Below, one piece after another: positions 18,176 to 27,115 of a stretch of 64,000 bases of DNA. The notes below the pieces were generated by a model. That model made no database searches and was not told the DNA's origin. It saw only the letters and a list, made by a program, of their open reading frames with translations. The position numbers and the translations under genes were made by a program. This DNA comes from CAZBSE01 sp964578625 (GTDB taxonomy: Bacteria > Actinomycetota > Humimicrobiia > Humimicrobiales > Humimicrobiaceae): positions 62,001 to 126,000 of the forward strand of contig CAZODQ010000001.1 of the NCBI GenBank assembly GCA_964578625.1, given 5' to 3'. How positions within the stretch are numbered: position 1 is the first letter of the stretch; each line of letters begins with the position of its first letter.

Positions 18176-19341
18176 CAGATAAAATTTTAAGAATCGGAAT
18201 CGATATATCAACCCTGCTAAATCATGGCCCGGATATCGGTGCCGGCAGATACATAATAAACCTTGTAAAAAACTTACTTAAAATCGATAAAAAAAATATC
18301 TATATTCTTACCGGAAGGTATACTTTAGAAACACATATCGAGATTGTATATAACATAAAAAAGGATTTTAAAAAAAGCAGGGTTGAACTGAAATTATATA
18401 AAACTTCCCAAAAAAACCTTGGTCTGTGGGACAGATTCGGATTCCCTCCCATTGAATTTCTAGGCTTTAAAGCAGATATACTGCACTGCCCCGATTATCT
18501 CATTCCCCCTACTCTAAATAAGAATATAATCCTGACAATTCATGATCTGGCCTTCATAAGGTTTCCGGAATTTAATTTTGAGTGGTTCATAAAAAAATAT
18601 ACAAGAGACGTCAGGAGAAATGCACATATCTCAAAGAAGATAATCGCTGATTCAAAAAGCACCAAAAATGATATTGTAAAATTCTTTAAAATAGATCCTC
18701 GTAAAGTGGATGTGGTCTATCTTGCCTCAGACAGGACATTTAAAATTCTGACTTCAAACAAGATCGATAAAAACATACTTAAAAAGTACAAAATAGATAA
18801 GAAATATATACTTTCAGTAGGGACTATTGAGCCCAGAAAAAATTTTATAACACTGATCAAATCTTTCAATCAATTAAAACAGAAAAGCACCGGCTTCGAT
18901 TATAAGCTTGTAATAGCGGGCAGGACCGGCTGGAAGAGTGAAGCCACTTACGAGGAGAGAGATAAGAGCCCTTACAAGGAAGATATCTTGTTTATAGGAA
19001 GAGTCCCGGACTTTGATCTTGTACAGATATACAACCAGGCTGAGCTCTTTGTTTACTCTTCTCTTTTTGAAGGTTTTGGCCTGCCTCCTCTGGAAGCGAT
19101 GAGCTGTGGACTCCCATTAATAACATCAAACAACTCAGCCTTAAAAGAAGTGATTGGTAATGCCGGAATAGCCGTTCCACCGAAAAATTATAATGAATTT
19201 CAAAAACAAATATTATATATACTCCAAAACAACAATATAAAAGATAGACTTAAGAAAAAATCACTAATGCAGGCAAAGAAATTCAACTGGACAAATACAG
19301 CCGGAAAAACTTTAGAAATTTATAAAAAACTATGCTGTTAA
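18172..19341 (+). CDS. Glycosyltransferase family 4
   Basis: A 389-residue GT-B enzyme, with MTDKILRIGIDISTLLNHG at the N-terminus, DILHCPDYLIPP, TIHDLAFIRFPEF, ILSVGTIEPRKNF and LFEGFGLPPLEAMSCGLP. These are close to the mannosyltransferase B-like GT4 group. The start ATG overlaps the preceding stop as ATGA, so it is translationally coupled to the fused GT4-GT2 enzyme and probably acts next in the same assembly. Its stop is 5 bases from the convergent Wzt gene. Confidence 0.92.
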   Translation: MTDKILRIGIDISTLLNHGPDIGAGRYIINLVKNLLKIDKKNIYILTGRYTLETHIEIVYNIKKDFKKSRVELKLYKTSQKNLGLWDRFGFPPIEFLGFKADILHCPDYLIPPTLNKNIILTIHDLAFIRFPEFNFEWFIKKYTRDVRRNAHISKKIIADSKSTKNDIVKFFKIDPRKVDVVYLASDRTFKILTSNKIDKNILKKYKIDKKYILSVGTIEPRKNFITLIKSFNQLKQKSTGFDYKLVIAGRTGWKSEATYEERDKSPYKEDILFIGRVPDFDLVQIYNQAELFVYSSLFEGFGLPPLEAMSCGLPLITSNNSALKEVIGNAGIAVPPKNYNEFQKQILYILQNNNIKDRLKKKSLMQAKKFNWTNTAGKTLEIYKKLCC

Positions 19342-19346
19342 GAAAT

Positions 19347-20711
19347 TTATCTGCCGGTATCATTTTTTATTTCTATTCTTGAATTTAAATCTGCAACACC
19401 TTCAGCTATTTTTCTGCTTATAACATTTATTGTAAACATATCATTTACCCAATCACAGTAGGTCATATTGTCCTTATATGCTACGGCAGATGAAATAAGA
19501 TACTCTCCGCCTATCAAAGGAATCTTCTGGTTAAAAATTACCTTTATCAAATCGTCCTTTTTAAATGTCCCTGTTTTTATATTATTCAATCTTGTATTGG
19601 TCCCGTATACAACATTGCCCCTGAAGTCTTTAATCCTTATCCCAAACACAGGTTCCTCAATTTTTTTCTTGAACAGCACCTCATAAACTATTTTAACATT
19701 ATCTCCATACTCACAAAAATCAATCTCTCTGTCCTTGCTGTCCAGGAGCTTTATATTTTGAATCTCGGCATCCCCGCTTCCAAATCTTTTAATAGTTTCT
19801 CCGCTTACACTCGAGTCAGCCAGTTTTATTATTTCTTCTCCATTGACTATTTTTCTGTTGCGTTCTATCACAGTCTTGAATATTTTCTTTCTTTCTATGC
19901 TCTGCTGTTCAATAATTCTCTTTTTCTCCAGCTCTTCAATATAAGCTCTATATTTCACTACTATATTTAATGGCTTGCCCATATCTACTATCTTTCCATC
20001 CTTTAAAAATATTACCTTGTTGCATAAATCAGAAATAGTATCCAGGTCATGCGAAACTATTATTATCGTCTTACCCTTTTTCATGAAATTATAAATGACT
20101 TTATAGCACTTTGCCTGGAAAGCCTGGTCTCCCACAGCCAAGACTTCATCAACAAGCAGAATATCCGGATTGACATTAATTGCAACAGAAAATCCCAGTC
20201 TCATATACATACCTGATGAATAATTCTTGACCGGCGTATCAATAAATTTGGCAAGTTCCGAAAATTCTATGATCTTGTCCATTTTTTTATCGACTTCTTT
20301 CTTCCTCATACCAAGAATCGCTGCATTTATATAAACATTTTCTCTTCCAGTAAGATCAGGGTGAAATCCTGCTCCCAATTCCAGAAGTGCCGACATCGAT
20401 CCATTCACAATAACTTCCCCGCTGGTAGGCTGAAGAATATTTGCCATTAGTTTAAGCAGGGTGCTCTTTCCCGAACCGTTCGGTCCGATTATACCCAGCG
20501 TCTGCCCGTGGTCTACTGTGAAAGATACATCATCCAGAGCCAGGAACTCTTCAAACGTTGTACGATTTCTCCTGAGAATGGTATTTTTCAGGCTTGGGAT
20601 CTTTTCATGGTAAATCCTGTACCTTTTAAATACAGACCTTATATCAACAGCCGCATCATTTCCAGGATCCTTAATCCCTTTCCCCATGTACTTATTCTCT
20701 TTTTTGTTCAT
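19347..20711 (-). CDS. wzt: ABC transporter ATP-binding protein for polysaccharide export (Wzt-like)
   Basis: A 454-residue ATPase that would drive export of the finished lipid-linked glycan through the adjacent Wzm-like permease. The nucleotide-binding half has Walker A GPNGSGKST at 76-84, the signature YSSGMYMRLGF near 165 and Walker B ILLVDEVLAVGD near 185. A C-terminal extension (about 300-450) is the Wzt_C-type immunoglobulin-like domain that in E. coli O9a recognises the modified chain end. I chose the ATG at 20711 because AGAGGA lies upstream and it follows the permease stop; an upstream TTG at 20732 would overlap the permease. It is the last gene of the 30 kb run. Confidence 0.93.
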   Translation of the reverse strand: MNKKENKYMGKGIKDPGNDAAVDIRSVFKRYRIYHEKIPSLKNTILRRNRTTFEEFLALDDVSFTVDHGQTLGIIGPNGSGKSTLLKLMANILQPTSGEVIVNGSMSALLELGAGFHPDLTGRENVYINAAILGMRKKEVDKKMDKIIEFSELAKFIDTPVKNYSSGMYMRLGFSVAINVNPDILLVDEVLAVGDQAFQAKCYKVIYNFMKKGKTIIIVSHDLDTISDLCNKVIFLKDGKIVDMGKPLNIVVKYRAYIEELEKKRIIEQQSIERKKIFKTVIERNRKIVNGEEIIKLADSSVSGETIKRFGSGDAEIQNIKLLDSKDREIDFCEYGDNVKIVYEVLFKKKIEEPVFGIRIKDFRGNVVYGTNTRLNNIKTGTFKKDDLIKVIFNQKIPLIGGEYLISSAVAYKDNMTYCDWVNDMFTINVISRKIAEGVADLNSRIEIKNDTGR

Positions 20712-20715
20712 TTGA

Positions 20716-21510
20716 TTAGATTTCCTCTGCAAATCTGGGTTCTAATTTTTTAAAAACAAAATAACCTACAAAAAATATAAGCAGTGTTATCCCAAGAGCA
20801 ATCAAAGTCTCCATAGTGCTGGGGAAACCTGCACCTTCCGGATATTTTATATAATAGAAAATATTCCTGTAGTAAGCAGCATACACTGTCATCGGATTTA
20901 GTTTTATTATAAATTGAAATCTTTCCGGGACCATCTGCAAAGGATAGATAATAGGGGTACCGAAAAACCATACCATCATGATGATAGTTATCAGATGCTG
21001 AAGATCCCTGAAAAACACATTTAAGGCCGATACCAGCAGAGTCATGCCCACGACCAGGAAGAACTGTATAAATATCAATATGGGTAATACATAAAGAAAT
21101 AAATAGAATCTATATCCAAGAACAGCAAGCGCAATAAATAAGGCAACAAGCTCCAAAAGAAAGTTAAAAAGGTTGGCAAACACAATAGACAGAGGAAGTA
21201 TTTCTCTGGGAAAATAAATTTTATTCACAAGATTGCTATTGGAAATAATACTTCCCGTACTATAGTTGACTGAATTAGAAAGAAAATTAAATGGAAGCAA
21301 GGCACAGATTAAAAAAATTGCAAATTCTTCTATTCCTGCCCGCAGCACAATTGAAAAAACGAAAGTATATACCAGCATGGTCAGTATAGGATTTAAAAGG
21401 GACCAGAAAAAGCCTAAAACCGACCCCCTATATTTAACCTTAAGCTCTTTCTTTGTAAGACTAAAAAGAAGCTCTCTGTATGAAAAAAGTATTTTAAAAT
21501 TTTTTATCAT
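20716..21510 (-). CDS. wzm: ABC transporter permease for polysaccharide export (Wzm-like)
   Basis: A 264-residue ABC-2 type permease with six predicted membrane helices and the family's amphipathic start (YRELLFSLTKKELKVKYRGS), LGFFWSLLNPILTM, and a C-terminal PMTVYAAYYRNIF segment. It pairs with the Wzt-like ATPase 4 bases downstream. I place the start at the ATG at 21510, preceded by TTGGAGC, rather than the TTG at 21549, which lacks a ribosome site; the longer form would add 13 residues. Length is normal for Wzm. Confidence 0.93.
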   Translation of the reverse strand: MIKNFKILFSYRELLFSLTKKELKVKYRGSVLGFFWSLLNPILTMLVYTFVFSIVLRAGIEEFAIFLICALLPFNFLSNSVNYSTGSIISNSNLVNKIYFPREILPLSIVFANLFNFLLELVALFIALAVLGYRFYLFLYVLPILIFIQFFLVVGMTLLVSALNVFFRDLQHLITIIMMVWFFGTPIIYPLQMVPERFQFIIKLNPMTVYAAYYRNIFYYIKYPEGAGFPSTMETLIALGITLLIFFVGYFVFKKLEPRFAEEI

Positions 21511-21578
21511 CTTTATTCTTAAGCTCCAACCAGATTTTACAGAATCCAATCTAATACTAAAATATTTATTTTATAAAC

Positions 21579-22745
21579 CTAATCAATAGCTTCAATCTGA
21601 CTTTTAAGTTTAGTAAATATATTTTTTATATCATAGTTCTTCACAACATACTCCCTGCCTCTCTCCCCCATTTTACCAGCTTCACTTTTATTTTTTAAAA
21701 GATAATCAATACCTTTCTTAAAACTATTATAATCATGATAAAGCAGCCCTCCACCACTTCTTCTTATATGTTCGACTATAACCTCCGAACCGTTACTTGC
21801 CAGTATAGAAGTCTTTTGAGCCATTGCTTCAAGAGTGACTATACTAAAACTTTCATTGGGGGACGGCATAATAAAGATATCAGCTCCACTCATTAATCTA
21901 AATTTTTCTCCCTCAGATACATTGCCCTTAAATATAATATCCCTGCTTGATAGGATTTTAATCTTATTATCTCCAGTCAATATTAAATGTAAATTAGATG
22001 GGTTATCCTTTTTATATTTTAAAAAGTAATCGACTAGTTGGTTGCAACCTTTATTTATATCAATTCTCCCACAATATAATATATAGGGAAAATTTAAATT
22101 GGCAGGAGGAAACTTTTTTGTTTCTACTCCCATGCCAATTACACAGCCTGGTAATTCTCCCCATAACGACTTGCCAAAATGATACTCACTCTCTGTATTC
22201 CATAGAATAATTCTCGTTCTCTTAGCCATATATTTATAAACGGAAAGATAAGCCGATGGCTCATCATGCAAGGTCGGTACAAATAAAATCTTATGCCGTG
22301 GAACATTAAACATCCCAAAATAAGTTGTGGGATAAAGATAGGTCAGAAATATCACAGCTTTGTATTGCCAGCTTTTTTCAGATAAAAAATTCATTAAATC
22401 ATTTGAGTATGGCCCCTGTTTATATATGAATTCTTCCTGAAGAGGAGCAGGCCATTCAATGAGTCTCTTCGTATTTCCAAATTCTTCTAAAAGCCGTCTA
22501 TGAATCTCTTCCCAATAGTCTGCTCTACCCTGTGAAACCTTAAATCTTTTAATACATATCCCATGTATGATTTCATCACCTTCATCCAGCACATTTTTCC
22601 ATTTTTCAAAATCTACTGCAGTTGTGGTTAGAATGTGAACCTCATAACTTTTTTTTAACAAATTCCCGTAATGCCATGCTTCAGCTTCAGAACCACCAAC
22701 AATTTTTTCATGACATCTTTGAACAACAATAGCCAATTTTCTCAT
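21579..22745 (-). CDS. Glycosyltransferase family 4
   Basis: A 388-residue GT-B enzyme. The N-terminus has VVQRCHEKIVGGSEAEAWHYGNLL, typical of a GT4 subgroup seen next to ABC-exported glycan genes. The donor domain has ILYCGRIDINKGC and NESFSIVTLEAMAQKTSILAS, where Glu-Ser-Phe replaces the more usual EGFG. The start ATG overlaps the upstream stop as ATGA, so it is coupled to the 22742 gene. It precedes the exporter, with about 70 bases between. Confidence 0.9.
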   Translation of the reverse strand: MRKLAIVVQRCHEKIVGGSEAEAWHYGNLLKKSYEVHILTTTAVDFEKWKNVLDEGDEIIHGICIKRFKVSQGRADYWEEIHRRLLEEFGNTKRLIEWPAPLQEEFIYKQGPYSNDLMNFLSEKSWQYKAVIFLTYLYPTTYFGMFNVPRHKILFVPTLHDEPSAYLSVYKYMAKRTRIILWNTESEYHFGKSLWGELPGCVIGMGVETKKFPPANLNFPYILYCGRIDINKGCNQLVDYFLKYKKDNPSNLHLILTGDNKIKILSSRDIIFKGNVSEGEKFRLMSGADIFIMPSPNESFSIVTLEAMAQKTSILASNGSEVIVEHIRRSGGGLLYHDYNSFKKGIDYLLKNKSEAGKMGERGREYVVKNYDIKNIFTKLKSQIEAID

Positions 22746-23836
22746 AGGTACTTACCAATAATATTTAAAAATTTCTGTTTAATTATTTTATTTGTAAAAT
22801 TATTTTTATATCTTCTCCAACCTGCTTCTCCCAGGAAAAAATAATCATTTCCACTGGTAACGATTTTATCAATTGTAGCGGTAATTAGGTTAATGTCTAA
22901 ATCCTCCCATACTATTCCACCATCACCAACCGTATCGGCAACTGCGGTTGAACCATAAGTTACAACAGGAATTTTCATACTCATAGCTTCAACCAAAGGC
23001 AAACAAAAACCTTCGTGATAGCTTGTCAGGACAAAAACTCTGGAAACAAGAAAATACGATTTCAATTGCTCATCACTGACTTTACCGGTAAATATGACAG
23101 AATTGTCGAGGTTCATATATCTTACTTTATAATCCAAATAATCAATATAAGCAGATAGCCATTGATGTCTATTACCCACTATGATCAATCTACTTTCTTT
23201 ATTAAAATGCTCGTTATATAAGGCAAAAGCGTCAATAAGTTCTGAAAATCCTTTATTAGGAACTACTCTACCCACAGATAAAATATTCACTTTATTATCA
23301 TTATATTTGTCTATTATGTTAAAATCAGGTTTAAGGTTTTTTAATTCCCCTATAGTATTAAACGGGGGGATAATAAAACACTTCGAGGCTTTGGCACCCT
23401 CGGAGATCATGCCTAACATATTAAACCTGGAATCACTTAAATAAATTTCTAAATCCAAATTAGCAATAATATTTAACTGTTCTATACCACCTCTACAAGT
23501 CTCGGCATGATTCGAGCTAAATCCATAGAAATAATAAGGTGGAGTTATATTATGGTATTTTATAATTTTTTTACAATCCAGCCTGGTCAATATATCCATA
23601 CCTTTAAACCACCCGGCAGACAGGTGGTATATTATTACATCTTCATTATGTTTAATAAAATTACCAATACAATCAATACTTTTTACTATCTTATACTTAT
23701 CCGAAATAAAGATGTTTTCTGCAAAAATGTTTACGTTAAGATTCTGCTTACTGAGGACGTCAAACATGCCTAGAACGTCGTTGCTTACTGCATCACCATT
23801 AGAAACCACTGAAGTACAAATAGCTATATTCTTCAT
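22742..23836 (-). CDS. Glycosyltransferase family 4
   Basis: A 364-residue GT-B enzyme with YHLSAGWFKGMDIL and KIIKYHNITPPYYFYGF in the acceptor half, and NILSVGRVVPNKGF and SYHEGFCLPLVEAMSMKIP in the donor half. It lies in a chain of ATGA overlaps: its start overlaps the coiled-coil methyltransferase stop and its stop overlaps the next GT4 start. The three products are therefore likely made in fixed ratio and may act together at the chain end. Confidence 0.91.
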   Translation of the reverse strand: MKNIAICTSVVSNGDAVSNDVLGMFDVLSKQNLNVNIFAENIFISDKYKIVKSIDCIGNFIKHNEDVIIYHLSAGWFKGMDILTRLDCKKIIKYHNITPPYYFYGFSSNHAETCRGGIEQLNIIANLDLEIYLSDSRFNMLGMISEGAKASKCFIIPPFNTIGELKNLKPDFNIIDKYNDNKVNILSVGRVVPNKGFSELIDAFALYNEHFNKESRLIIVGNRHQWLSAYIDYLDYKVRYMNLDNSVIFTGKVSDEQLKSYFLVSRVFVLTSYHEGFCLPLVEAMSMKIPVVTYGSTAVADTVGDGGIVWEDLDINLITATIDKIVTSGNDYFFLGEAGWRRYKNNFTNKIIKQKFLNIIGKYL

Positions 23837-25044
23837 ATTTTATAACCTACTACTGCATAATCTTGAGGTCCGTAAAAATAATCATTGAACCGCTTTGAAG
23901 TCTCCGAATCATCTTCCTTTAATTTAAGATCATCATTATAGGGATTGATATCAATAACCTCTATATTAATAAAACCTCGGGATTCTAAAGCCAATTTAAC
24001 CAACAAGCTTGGCAATGGCTTATTATGGGTAGGATCCAGATAAAAACTGTAACTGCCTACCAAAACATTGCCAGGATTTGGAGTTTCCAATATTACCAGT
24101 CCACCTGGTTTCAATACACGCAATATTTCGTCCAGCAGTTTAATTAAAAAATCAAATCCATAATGCTCAATAAGGTGAAATCCGGTAACAGCGCCAAGAC
24201 TGTCATTGGAAACAGATTTCATAAAAGAAAACACTTCGGCTTCTATAACATCAAGTCCTCTTTCCTTGCAAATCTCCACCATGACTTTATTTGGATCCAA
24301 TCCTCTAGCATGTAAATTTGCTTCCTTTAACAATTCCAACCACTCGCCACGGCCGCAGCCTATATCCAGTACGGAAGAGTCTTTCGTCCCGACATTTGCC
24401 TTTTTTATAATAGGAATATAAACATTTAGGCGCTCTTTTATTTCCTTACGGCTGCCTCTTAAATTATCTTCCAAAAAAACATAAAGAGAATCCAGGCTGT
24501 GATCGATCTCTCTAGTTAAATTTTGCAATCTAGCTTTACCCATTTTTCTGGTATCCTTTCCTACACTTCCAGAAAGATTTTTTATTCCTTTCTCCAGTTG
24601 GATTAAATTATTCTTCAGATAATTTATTATATTATTAAGTTTATTAATCTCGATGTCCTTCTCTTCCAGTTTATTTTTTAGTTCCATAATTTTAGTATCA
24701 GACTGGGTCTTGTATTCAGCAAATCTGAACTTAAGTTTGTTGCAATCATCGATAATACTTCTCAGGGCATCAAGTATAGACAAGTTAAACTGCCTCTGGT
24801 TTATAGTGATTATCTTTAAAACCTTAATAAGAATCCTGCCAGCCCACCTGTAAATTATCCTTTTTGGAATAGACAAACTACTAAAAGAAGGTACATCTAA
24901 ACCAATTCTTGCATTTCTCTCTGCCCAATCCAAATAATCATAGATACTATTCTTTTCTTTATCCCTGCAATAAACCTCTGTTTCTTTTCTAATTTTTTTC
25001 TTTAAATCTTTAATATATTTTTTTGTATCATCCGAGCCAACCAT
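23833..25044 (-). CDS. Coiled-coil class I SAM methyltransferase, possible chain-end modifier
   Basis: A 403-residue protein with two parts. The N-terminal half is charged and helical, with a long coiled-coil-like region around 100-150 (KIMELKNKLEEKDIEINKLN and neighbouring heptads). The C-terminal half is a Rossmann SAM methyltransferase with VLDIGCGRGEWLELL, a TGFHLIEHYGFDFL segment, VLKPGGLVILETPNP and YLDPTHNKPLP. The LEDNLRGSRKEIKERL motif just before the fold is common in methyltransferases of ABC-exported O-antigen loci. The ATG at 25044 lies 10 bases after GAGGG; GTG at 25050 is the alternative. Coupled to two GT4 genes and close to Wzt, it could cap chains as WbdD does, which is inference. 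Confidence 0.85.
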   Translation of the reverse strand: MVGSDDTKKYIKDLKKKIRKETEVYCRDKEKNSIYDYLDWAERNARIGLDVPSFSSLSIPKRIIYRWAGRILIKVLKIITINQRQFNLSILDALRSIIDDCNKLKFRFAEYKTQSDTKIMELKNKLEEKDIEINKLNNIINYLKNNLIQLEKGIKNLSGSVGKDTRKMGKARLQNLTREIDHSLDSLYVFLEDNLRGSRKEIKERLNVYIPIIKKANVGTKDSSVLDIGCGRGEWLELLKEANLHARGLDPNKVMVEICKERGLDVIEAEVFSFMKSVSNDSLGAVTGFHLIEHYGFDFLIKLLDEILRVLKPGGLVILETPNPGNVLVGSYSFYLDPTHNKPLPSLLVKLALESRGFINIEVIDINPYNDDLKLKEDDSETSKRFNDYFYGPQDYAVVGYKI

Positions 25045-25057
25045 AATCACTCATCCC

Positions 25058-27010
25058 TCAATAAGCTCCCCTTCCAAACAGTATTACAGGAATAGTCTTT
25101 AAAATTATTTTAATATCCAGCTCAATAGACCAGTTTTGTATATAATATAGATCCAGCCTTGCCATCTCTTCAAAAGATAGTTCACTTCTTCCACTTATCT
25201 GCCACAATCCTGTACAACCCTGCTTAACCCCCATCCTTCTCAGCTCCCATTCGTCATATTTTTCAACTTCAACCGGAAGCGGCGGCCGAGGCCCTACCAG
25301 GCTTAGTTCCCCTTTTAAAACGTTTATAATCTGAGGTAATTCATCAATCGAAAATTTTCTTAATATTTTTCCAACCCGAGTAACTCTCGGATCATTTCTA
25401 ATTTTAAACAATGGGCCATCTGCCTCGTTATACTCTATCAAATCTCCCAATTTTTCTTCAGCGTCTACATACATTGTTCTAAATTTATACATATAAAACT
25501 CTTTACAATCTTTAGTCATTCTCTTCTGCATAAAAAACACAGGGCCTTTTGAATCAAATTTAATTACAACCACAGTTATCAAATAAATTGGAATAAAAAA
25601 TATAAAGAGTATACAACCAAGTACATAATCAATTAGATTTTTTAAAAAAAGATTGACTCCAAAAAAACCAATATTTGTAACTTGCATAAGAGGAACTCCT
25701 CCTATTTCACGAACACTCAATCTTTTTAAAGAGAATTCAAAAAAACCCGGGAAAATAAGTATAGTAACATCAAGACCTTTTAATCTTTCAAGTATCTCAA
25801 GTATCTCATAATATTTATACTCAGGACTTGATATAATTACCCTTTGGATATTATTTCTATCTAAAATAGCTTTTAAATCTTCCAAATAACCTAAAATAGT
25901 AAAACCCTTGCAATATTCTTTATCCTTTAAAATCCTTTGTTTCTTATCTATGTGACCCAAAATTATATCGTCCTCTAACGAATACTTCCTTAAACTATCC
26001 TCTATTCTTTTTGCATTTTCTCCAATTCCAATAATTATTGTTTTAGATCTAATGTTTAATTTTTTTATCACCTTTTGCGTGATAGCTTCTATTAACAATC
26101 TACTTAAATACAATAAAACAAAGCTAAGAAGGTAGAGAAGCAAAATCCATTTCCTGGAAAAAGTAAATAAATCAAGTATATAACCCACAAGTATTATAGC
26201 AACTATATTGATACTTACCGCCTTCAGCAATTTTGAATAATAACCTGAACCTTTGTAAATTTTATCCCTATCATATAAATTAAATAAAAAGAAAATAAAA
26301 ATTGCTGAAAGAATAAATATCACTGAATAGAAAATATAATTTTTCTCAATAATATAAGTTTTATTTATTTCAGCTAAAACGCCTGTATGAAATCTTAAAT
26401 AATAGGAAAGATAAAATGCCAAAGCTAGGAAAATTATATCTGACATTAAAAGTAAGGCCCCATATGTTACTTTCTTCCTAAACCTTGATAAATCTTTCAT
26501 AGCTTTTAAATTCTCTCTAAATCCCGAAGTTATTTTGATATCATAAGTACCTGATTTTATAAACATCTTTTTTGTAACTATTCCTATAACATATCTACTG
26601 AAAAACATTAAAATAGTACTTATTAGTATTAACGTTGCGATCCAGGTTTTTGAAAAAGGAAAATCCCCATAAAGCAGGCCAATAATAATTAAAATTACTG
26701 ATATAAAAGGTGTAATAAGGATTTTCAAATAATAAACTAAAACCAGATCATGATAAATTAAAGTGAAATCGTAAAGTTTTATTAAGAGCGAAATTGCAAT
26801 AACAACACCAACAAAAATTAATGAGTATACAACATACTTACTATCCACCGTATACGTTGGTATTCTTTGGCTGCCAAAAATTCTCGTATAAAACCTTAAA
26901 TAATATGATAAAAAGCAGCCAAACGACAAAAAAACAATATCATTTATTAAAAGTAAAAAACCATAAAATATTCTGTTTCGTTTATCTATTTCATTTTTCA
27001 TTTTATTCAT
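25058..27010 (-). CDS. Undecaprenyl-phosphate sugar-1-phosphate transferase (WbaP/WcaJ-like) with duplicated membrane domain
   Basis: A 650-residue polyisoprenyl-phosphate hexose-1-phosphate transferase, the enzyme that primes chain synthesis. The C-terminal catalytic domain has a membrane re-entry region (LFLKNLIDYVLGC), FFMQKRMTKDCKEFYMYKFRTM, KFSIDELPQIINVLKGE and LSLVGPRPP. Before it lies a soluble nucleotide-binding-like domain (IIIGIGENAKRIEDSL). The four-helix membrane domain that normally occurs once is present twice, at about 17-155 and 185-325, with clear internal similarity (LSYYLRFYT versus LSYYLRFHT). Family members are usually about 450-500 residues, which matches one extra domain. 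The catalytic residues appear intact. Confidence 0.93.
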   Translation of the reverse strand: MNKMKNEIDKRNRIFYGFLLLINDIVFLSFGCFLSYYLRFYTRIFGSQRIPTYTVDSKYVVYSLIFVGVVIAISLLIKLYDFTLIYHDLVLVYYLKILITPFISVILIIIGLLYGDFPFSKTWIATLILISTILMFFSRYVIGIVTKKMFIKSGTYDIKITSGFRENLKAMKDLSRFRKKVTYGALLLMSDIIFLALAFYLSYYLRFHTGVLAEINKTYIIEKNYIFYSVIFILSAIFIFFLFNLYDRDKIYKGSGYYSKLLKAVSINIVAIILVGYILDLFTFSRKWILLLYLLSFVLLYLSRLLIEAITQKVIKKLNIRSKTIIIGIGENAKRIEDSLRKYSLEDDIILGHIDKKQRILKDKEYCKGFTILGYLEDLKAILDRNNIQRVIISSPEYKYYEILEILERLKGLDVTILIFPGFFEFSLKRLSVREIGGVPLMQVTNIGFFGVNLFLKNLIDYVLGCILFIFFIPIYLITVVVIKFDSKGPVFFMQKRMTKDCKEFYMYKFRTMYVDAEEKLGDLIEYNEADGPLFKIRNDPRVTRVGKILRKFSIDELPQIINVLKGELSLVGPRPPLPVEVEKYDEWELRRMGVKQGCTGLWQISGRSELSFEEMARLDLYYIQNWSIELDIKIILKTIPVILFGRGAY

Positions 27011-27115
27011 TATTAGTGTTTTATTTATAAATGGTACGTTTTATCACCATAATCTTATTGCTAACAATATTTTAGAAATTTTAACTTCTTACTTTCCCAG
27101 CCTCTTACCTCTATT

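Noticed and set aside
25786..25812. Short direct repeat TCAAGTATCTCAAGTATCTCA
   Set aside because: It lies within the priming-transferase gene and encodes a repeated leucine-glutamate-isoleucine helix, ordinary coding repetition.
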